Positions 32,737 to 36,766 of a stretch of 36,766 bases of DNA are shown here, piece after piece (within the stretch, counting starts at the first letter, position 1; each line of letters starts with the position of its first letter). The position numbers and the translations under genes are program-made. Below the pieces are notes generated by a model. The model was not told where the DNA came from, did no database searches, and saw nothing but the letters and a program-made list of their open reading frames with translations. The stretch comes from Reyranella sp. (lineage in GTDB: Bacteria > Pseudomonadota > Alphaproteobacteria > Reyranellales > Reyranellaceae), in the NCBI GenBank assembly GCA_021732285.1, contig JAKFVH010000201.1:1-36766 (forward strand), in the 5' to 3' direction.

Positions 32737-33101
32737 TCGTGGACGCGACCCCAGCGCGGCCGCTGCTTGCCGCTCACGATATGGACGTGGAAATGGAACA
32801 CGATCTGGCCGCCATTGGCGCCGTTGTTGGCGACCAGGCGATAGCCGTCCTGCTCCAGGCCGAGCTGGCGCGCCACGGTGCCGACGGCGCGCCAGAAGCC
32901 GGCGACGGTCTCGGTCGGCGCCTTGGCGCTGAAGTCCATGTTGGAGACGTACTCGCCCTTGGGGATCACCAGCACGTGGACCGGCGCCTGTGGGTTGATG
33001 TCATGGAAGGCAAGCGCATGGTCGTCTTCGTAGACCTTCTTGCATGGCAGCTCACCGCGCAGGATGCGGGCGAAGATGTTGTTGCGATCGTAGTCGGCCA
33101 T
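32733..33101 (-). CDS. HIT-family nucleotide hydrolase (Hint-like)
   Basis: A 122-residue cytoplasmic protein of the histidine triad superfamily. The triad HxHxH is in FHFHVHIVSG near the C-terminus, and the opening NNIFARILRGELPCKKVYEDDHALAFHDI is typical of bacterial Hint proteins, which hydrolyse adenosine phosphoramidates and related nucleotides. It is 45 bases after hisE, and its stop overlaps the hydrolase start. HIT genes next to hisE are frequent in alphaproteobacteria, so the order is ordinary. Confidence 0.93.
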   Translation of the reverse strand: MADYDRNNIFARILRGELPCKKVYEDDHALAFHDINPQAPVHVLVIPKGEYVSNMDFSAKAPTETVAGFWRAVGTVARQLGLEQDGYRLVANNGANGGQIVFHFHVHIVSGKQRPRWGRVHE

Positions 33102-33146
33102 GGCCCCGGTTTAGCGCGAGGCCGGCGGCCCGTCACCGTGGGCCCG

Positions 33147-33536
33147 TCACTTCTGCTTGCGTGACGCCTTCTCGGCGATGCCCGACAGGCCCTCGCGGCG
33201 GGCGAGCTCGTTCCACACGGATTGGGGTTTTACGCCGATCGCCGCCCACAGGGTGAGCAGGTGGTAGAGCATGTCGGCGCTCTCGCCCACGAGCTTGGGC
33301 CGGTCGCCGCGGATGCCCTCGATCAGCGCCTCGACGGCTTCCTCGCCCAGCTTCTTGGCGATCTGCTGGCGGCCGCGGCTGAACAGGCGGGCGGTGTAGG
33401 AGGTGTCGGGGTCGGCGCCCTTGCGGCTGTCGATCACGAGATAGAGGCGGTCGAGCACGTGCTCGTCGACGCCGCTGGCAGCGCCGTTGCCGCGCTTCTT
33501 CTTGTGCGCTTTCTTGGCTTTCTTGTTCTTGGCCAT
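33147..33536 (-). CDS. hisE: Phosphoribosyl-ATP diphosphatase HisE
   Basis: The second step of histidine biosynthesis: hydrolysis of phosphoribosyl-ATP to phosphoribosyl-AMP and pyrophosphate. The 129-residue protein has the MazG-like helical fold with metal-binding acidic residues in [14 protein letters not shown] and [14 protein letters not shown], and [17 protein letters not shown] is a HisE hallmark. The first ~20 residues are very rich in Lys ([16 protein letters not shown]) and are not part of the usual fold; the true start may be later, but no better start codon with a ribosome-binding site was found. It follows hisF by 81 bases in the leftward operon. Confidence 0.93.
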   Translation of the reverse strand: MAKNKKAKKAHKKKRGNGAASGVDEHVLDRLYLVIDSRKGADPDTSYTARLFSRGRQQIAKKLGEEAVEALIEGIRGDRPKLVGESADMLYHLLTLWAAIGVKPQSVWNELARREGLSGIAEKASRKQK

Positions 33537-33617
33537 CCGGGGAAGTACTCCACGCCCGAGGGGACGGGCGATTGCGTGCGCCTCTTACTGGAGCGCTACG
33601 GCAATTCTACTTCAAAA

Positions 33618-34391
33618 TCACGCGTTGCGCGAGATTTGTCGGATGGGAACGCCGGCCTGGGCGAGTCGCTCCTTGGCCTGGGCGATGGTGAACTCGCCGA
33701 AATGGAAGATCGAGGCGGCGAGCACCGCCGAGGCGCCGCCCTGCACGACCCCCTCGACCAGGTGATCGAGCGTGCCGACGCCGCCCGAGGCGACGACCGG
33801 CACCGGCACGGCGTCCGACACCGCGCGGGTGAGCTCGAGGTCGAAGCCCGACTTGGTGCCGTCGCGGTCCATCGAGGTCAGCAGAATCTCGCCTGCGCCC
33901 GAATCGGTCATCTGCTTGGCCCAGCCGACGGCGTCGAGGCCCGTGGCCTTGCGGCCGCCATGGGTAAAAACCTCCCAGCGGCCGGGCGTGGTCTGGCGGG
34001 CGTCGATCGCCACCACGATGCACTGGTCGCCGTACTTCTCGGCCGCCTCGCGCACGAACTCCGGCCGCGCCACGGCGGCCGAGTTGATCGAGACCTTGTC
34101 GGCGCCGGCCAGCAGCAGGCGGCGGATGTCCTCGACCTGGCGCACGCCGCCGCCCACGGTCAGCGGCATGAAGCACTGCTCGGCCGTGCGCGCCACGACG
34201 TCGAGGATGGTGTCGCGGTTCTCGTGGCTCGCCGTGATGTCGAGGAAGGTGAGCTCGTCGGCGCCGGCGGCATCGTAGACGCGCGCCTGCTCGACCGGAT
34301 CGCCGGCATCGCGCAGCCCGACGAACTGCACGCCTTTGACGACGCGGCCGTCCTTGACGTCGAGGCAGGGGATGATGCGGACTTTTAGCAT
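33618..34391 (-). CDS. hisF: Imidazole glycerol phosphate synthase subunit HisF
   Basis: The cyclase subunit of imidazole glycerol phosphate synthase, which uses ammonia from HisH to form imidazole glycerol phosphate and AICAR. The 257-residue protein is a complete TIM barrel. The first catalytic Asp is in [16 protein letters not shown] and the second in VVAIDARQT. Phosphate-binding loops are seen in [16 protein letters not shown] and VASGGVG. ATG 34391 is chosen; the frame upstream overlaps hisA in another frame and does not form a fusion. It starts 2 bases after the hisA stop, so the two are coupled. hisH, its glutaminase partner, is not in the window. Confidence 0.96.
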   Translation of the reverse strand: MLKVRIIPCLDVKDGRVVKGVQFVGLRDAGDPVEQARVYDAAGADELTFLDITASHENRDTILDVVARTAEQCFMPLTVGGGVRQVEDIRRLLLAGADKVSINSAAVARPEFVREAAEKYGDQCIVVAIDARQTTPGRWEVFTHGGRKATGLDAVGWAKQMTDSGAGEILLTSMDRDGTKSGFDLELTRAVSDAVPVPVVASGGVGTLDHLVEGVVQGGASAVLAASIFHFGEFTIAQAKERLAQAGVPIRQISRNA

Positions 34392-34393
34392 CG

Positions 34394-35122
34394 CTATTCG
34401 CCCTTCAGCACGCGGATGGCGTCGGGCACCGTGACCCGCCCATCGTAAAGCGCACGGCCGACGATGGCGCCGATGATGCCGAACTCCTCGGCGGGCCGCA
34501 GCTCTCGCAGGTCGTCGAGCGAGCTGACGCCGCCGGACGCAATGACCGGCGTGGTGAGATGCTGGGCAAGCGTCACCGTGGCGTCGACATTGACGCCGCC
34601 CATGGCGCCGTCGCGGTCGATGTCGGTGTAGATGATGGCGGCGATGCCGGCGTCCTCGAAGCGCAGCGCAAGGTCGAGCGCACGCACCGTGCTCTGCTTG
34701 GTCCAGCCGTCGACGGCCACGAGCCCGTCGCGCGCATCGATGCCGACGGCGATCTGGCCGGGCCACTGCTTGCAGGCGGCCTTCACCAGGCCCGGCTCCT
34801 TGACCGCCACGGTACCCAGGATGACGCGTTGCACCCCTGCCTCGATCCACTGGGCGATGCTCTCGATGGTGCGGATGCCGCCGCCGAGCTGGGCCGGGAC
34901 CTTCACTTCCTTGAGGATGCTCTGGACGGCGGCGCGGTTGACCGGATGGCCCTCGACCGCGCCGTTGAGATCGACCAGGTGCAGCCATTCGCAGCCGGCA
35001 TTGGCGAAGGCCTTGGCCTGGGCCGCCGGGCTGTCGTTGAACACCGTGGCCTTGGCCATGTCGCCGCGCAGCAGGCGCACGCACTTGCCGTCCTTGAGAT
35101 CGATGGCGGGAAACAGGAGCAT
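34394..35122 (-). CDS. hisA: Phosphoribosylformimino-AICAR isomerase HisA
   Basis: This enzyme catalyses the isomerisation of ProFAR to PRFAR, the step before HisF/HisH. The 242-residue TIM barrel has the first catalytic Asp in [16 protein letters not shown] and the second in [13 protein letters not shown]. The phosphate sites are AQLGGGIRT and [23 protein letters not shown] is also typical of HisA. It is followed at 2 bases by hisF. Upstream, instead of the usual hisH and hisB, there is a small unknown gene and then a divergent M20 gene. Confidence 0.96.
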   Translation of the reverse strand: MLLFPAIDLKDGKCVRLLRGDMAKATVFNDSPAAQAKAFANAGCEWLHLVDLNGAVEGHPVNRAAVQSILKEVKVPAQLGGGIRTIESIAQWIEAGVQRVILGTVAVKEPGLVKAACKQWPGQIAVGIDARDGLVAVDGWTKQSTVRALDLALRFEDAGIAAIIYTDIDRDGAMGGVNVDATVTLAQHLTTPVIASGGVSSLDDLRELRPAEEFGIIGAIVGRALYDGRVTVPDAIRVLKGE

Positions 35123-35181
35123 GGCGGCGCGGATTTAGCGTGTCGGGCCGCGCCGCGCCACCCTCCGGTGCGTCGCGTTGG

Positions 35182-35472
35182 CTAATACTCCCGGCGCGGC
35201 GGCCGGCTGCGGCGGTCGGCCGGCTGGGCCTCCATTTCGAGCTCAGGGCCGCGCTTGCGCAGCGTCTGCTCGATCATGCCGCGCCCCAGGCGCGTCTTGT
35301 CGTCGCCTTCGATCAGCCAGGCGACGCCGCCGGCGCGGGCGACCTGGCCGGCCCGGCGCAGGGCGTCATCGAGCATTTCGTAGGTTGCCGGCAGCAGGCG
35401 GTGCTTGGTGGCGAGGAATTCGCGTTCGGTGGTGCAGGTGTAGCCGACGGTCCACCAAAGCCTGTAGGTCAT
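35182..35472 (-). CDS. Small conserved-looking protein of unknown function upstream of hisA
   Basis: A 96-residue reading frame beginning [13 protein letters not shown]. It has no signal peptide or membrane span; the second half is charged and ends in an Arg-rich tail ([13 protein letters not shown]). An AGAAGGGAA ribosome-binding site lies about 7 bases upstream of ATG 35472. I recognise no domain. It may share the hisA promoter, with a gap of 59 bases to hisA. It could be a lineage-specific gene, or less likely a chance frame. Confidence 0.6.
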   Translation of the reverse strand: MTYRLWWTVGYTCTTEREFLATKHRLLPATYEMLDDALRRAGQVARAGGVAWLIEGDDKTRLGRGMIEQTLRKRGPELEMEAQPADRRSRPPRREY

Positions 35473-35621
35473 GCGAAGTTCCCTTCTCTGCGACCCACGA
35501 CGGACCGGCGGTCAATCTAGTCCAAACGCGGTGCCGATCACAGGCCGGTATAGCGTTGTCGGAGTCGCATGGCGAAGCGGCAAAGTGGCGGCTAATCTGC
35601 CCCCCGAACACAAGGACCACC
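35473..35621. promoter_or_regulatory. Divergent intergenic region between the his cluster and the M20 gene
   Basis: These 149 bases separate two divergent genes and so should contain promoters for both. No clear -35/-10 pair stood out. No hairpin leader or run of His codons typical of his attenuation is visible in front of the leftward genes. Confidence 0.35.
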
Positions 35622-36766
35622 ATGACCCGTTTCACGCCCGATCTCTTTGCCGGCTCCGCGGCCGAGCTCACCGCCATCCGCCGCGACATCCATCGCCATC
35701 CCGAGACCGCCTTCGAGGAGCAACGGACCGCGCAGATCGTCGCCGAAAAGCTGCAGTCGTGGGGCATCGAGGTCCATCGCGGGCTCGCCACCACCGGGGT
35801 GGTCGGCACGCTGAAGGGCAAGCGGCCGGGCCAGAAGACGATCGGCCTGCGTGCCGACATGGATGCGCTGCACCTGCAGGAGAAGAACGACTTCGACTAC
35901 GCCTCGGTGCACGCCAACAAGATGCATGCCTGCGGCCACGACGGGCACACCACCATGCTTTTGGGCGCGGCGAAGCATCTGGCGAAGGCGCCCGATTTCG
36001 CCGGCACGGTGCACTTCATCTTCCAGCCGGCCGAAGAGGGGCTGGGCGGCGCGCGGGTGATGATCGAGGAAGGCCTGTTCGAGAAGTTCAACTGCGATGC
36101 CGTCTACGGCATGCACAACATGCCGGGCTTCCCCTCCGGCCACTTCGCCATCCGCGCCGGCGCCATGCTGGCCTCGTCCGACAGCTGGCAGGTCACCTTC
36201 AAGGGCACCGGCGGCCACGGCGCCATGCCTGAGCGCGGCACCGATCCGACCTTCGTTGCCGCCCAGTTCATCGTGGCGGTGCAGGGCATCATCGGCCGCA
36301 ATGTGTCGGCCAGCCAGTCCGCCGTCCTGAGCGTCGGCCATATCGCGGCGGGCAGCGCGGGCTCGCCCAACGTCATTCCGTCCGAGGTGCTGGTGAGCGG
36401 CACGGCGCGCAGCTTCTCGGCCGACGTGCGCGATCTTTTAGAGCGGCGCCTGGCCGAAGTGGCCGCGGGCATCGCCCAGGCCGGCGGCTGCACGGCGGAG
36501 AGCAAGTACCTGCGGCGCTATCCGGCGCTGGTCAACAGCGTCGAGCAGACGTCACTGGCGGTCGAGGCTGCGGCGATGACAGTGGGTCGCGACAAGGTCG
36601 ATCCCAACACGCCGCGCATCTCGGGCGCGGAGGACTTCGCCTTCATGCTGGAGAAGAAGCCCGGCGCCTACATCATGATCGGCAATGGCGGCCCGGACGA
36701 AGGCGGCTGCCACAACGTCCATTCGCCGCTCTACGACTTCAACGACCGCATCCTGACGACGGGCGC
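35622..36766 (+). CDS. M20 family amidohydrolase/aminoacylase (hippurate-hydrolase-like), partial
   Basis: A zinc- or cobalt-type metallohydrolase that removes acyl groups from amino-acid amides. The frame starts at ATG 35622 (MTRFTPDLFAGSAAELTAIRRD) and is still open at the right edge after 381 codons. Seen in order: RRDIHRHPETAFEE, LRADMDALHLQE, MHACGHDGHTTML (C104 and H106 as metal ligands), FQPAEEGLGGARVM (E138-E139), YGMHNMPG, the dimerisation domain with GHGAMPE, and near the end GAEDFAFML and HNVHSPLYDFND. The M20D/aminoacylase-1-like (HipO) group fits best. The last residues of the family should follow just outside the window. Confidence 0.93.
   Translation, partial: MTRFTPDLFAGSAAELTAIRRDIHRHPETAFEEQRTAQIVAEKLQSWGIEVHRGLATTGVVGTLKGKRPGQKTIGLRADMDALHLQEKNDFDYASVHANKMHACGHDGHTTMLLGAAKHLAKAPDFAGTVHFIFQPAEEGLGGARVMIEEGLFEKFNCDAVYGMHNMPGFPSGHFAIRAGAMLASSDSWQVTFKGTGGHGAMPERGTDPTFVAAQFIVAVQGIIGRNVSASQSAVLSVGHIAAGSAGSPNVIPSEVLVSGTARSFSADVRDLLERRLAEVAAGIAQAGGCTAESKYLRRYPALVNSVEQTSLAVEAAAMTVGRDKVDPNTPRISGAEDFAFMLEKKPGAYIMIGNGGPDEGGCHNVHSPLYDFNDRILTTG

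Noticed and set aside
33618-35084. Apparent hisF extension forming a 488-residue protein across hisA
   Set aside because: The upstream part reads hisA in the wrong frame. hisA has its own intact frame, and hisF has a proper start at 34391 right after the hisA stop.
1-36766. CRISPR arrays, tRNA and rRNA genes, transposases and phage genes
   Set aside because: No regularly spaced direct repeats, cloverleaf genes, rRNA segments or transposase/integrase motifs were recognised. The repeats present are hairpin-type and dispersed.

Overview
The window is GC-rich, densely coded DNA with short intergenic gaps and many 1-4 base start/stop overlaps. Gene content and style (dipeptide ABC cluster, solitary Bug-type binding proteins, feruloyl-CoA-synthase-like ligase, hisA-hisF-hisE, kaiC-kaiB-kinase, and several families of hairpin intergenic repeats) suggest an alphaproteobacterial chromosome, perhaps a Rhodospirillales/Reyranella-like or Hyphomicrobiales soil organism. 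The lineage is an inference; there is no rRNA or marker gene. I see no tRNA, rRNA, CRISPR array, transposase or phage gene.

Layout. (1) 1-51: the first codons of a leftward gene leaving the window. (2) 235-13219: a rightward block for peptide-type ABC import: ATPase pair 1, an acyl-CoA-synthetase-like ligase, a GntR/FadR regulator, one permease pair, two tandem paralogous binding proteins, ATPase pair 2 and a class A acid phosphatase. Hairpin repeats sit before and between the binding-protein genes and before ATPase pair 2. (3) 13220-16642: leftward genes for a Bug receptor, a flavin monooxygenase and an acyl-CoA dehydrogenase, probably for degrading aromatic or acyl compounds. (4) 16749-23561: rightward ComM/YifB, a small coiled-coil membrane protein, a kaiC-kaiB-histidine kinase operon, and a YqhA-type membrane protein. 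(5) 23705-26008: a divergent pair, a cytosine-deaminase-like amidohydrolase and a second Bug receptor. (6) 26144-30082: a leftward operon of a TauD-type dioxygenase, an alkylglycerone-phosphate-synthase-like flavoprotein, a DUF4239-like membrane protein and a LysE exporter. (7) 30083-31710: a patch visibly richer in A+T, with two orphan genes. (8) 31711-35472: a leftward run of a small unknown gene, hisA, hisF, hisE, a HIT protein and an alpha/beta hydrolase. (9) 35622 to the right edge: an M20 amidohydrolase cut by the window end.

The most notable system is kaiC-kaiB-PAS histidine kinase (18964-22900). KaiC keeps both Walker A motifs, both catalytic Glu pairs and a Ser-Ser pair aligned with the cyanobacterial phosphosites. 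It carries a C-terminal coiled-coil tail of about 90 residues, and there is no kaiA. This matches the KaiA-independent timer architecture known from purple bacteria, with a dedicated soluble kinase as the likely output.

Other notable points: a 62-bp near-perfect palindrome inserted in frame in the ligase gene; an intergenic repeat whose last hairpin arm supplies the Shine-Dalgarno sequence of the next gene; and a window-wide habit of writing Leu-Leu as CTT-TTA or CTT-TTG.
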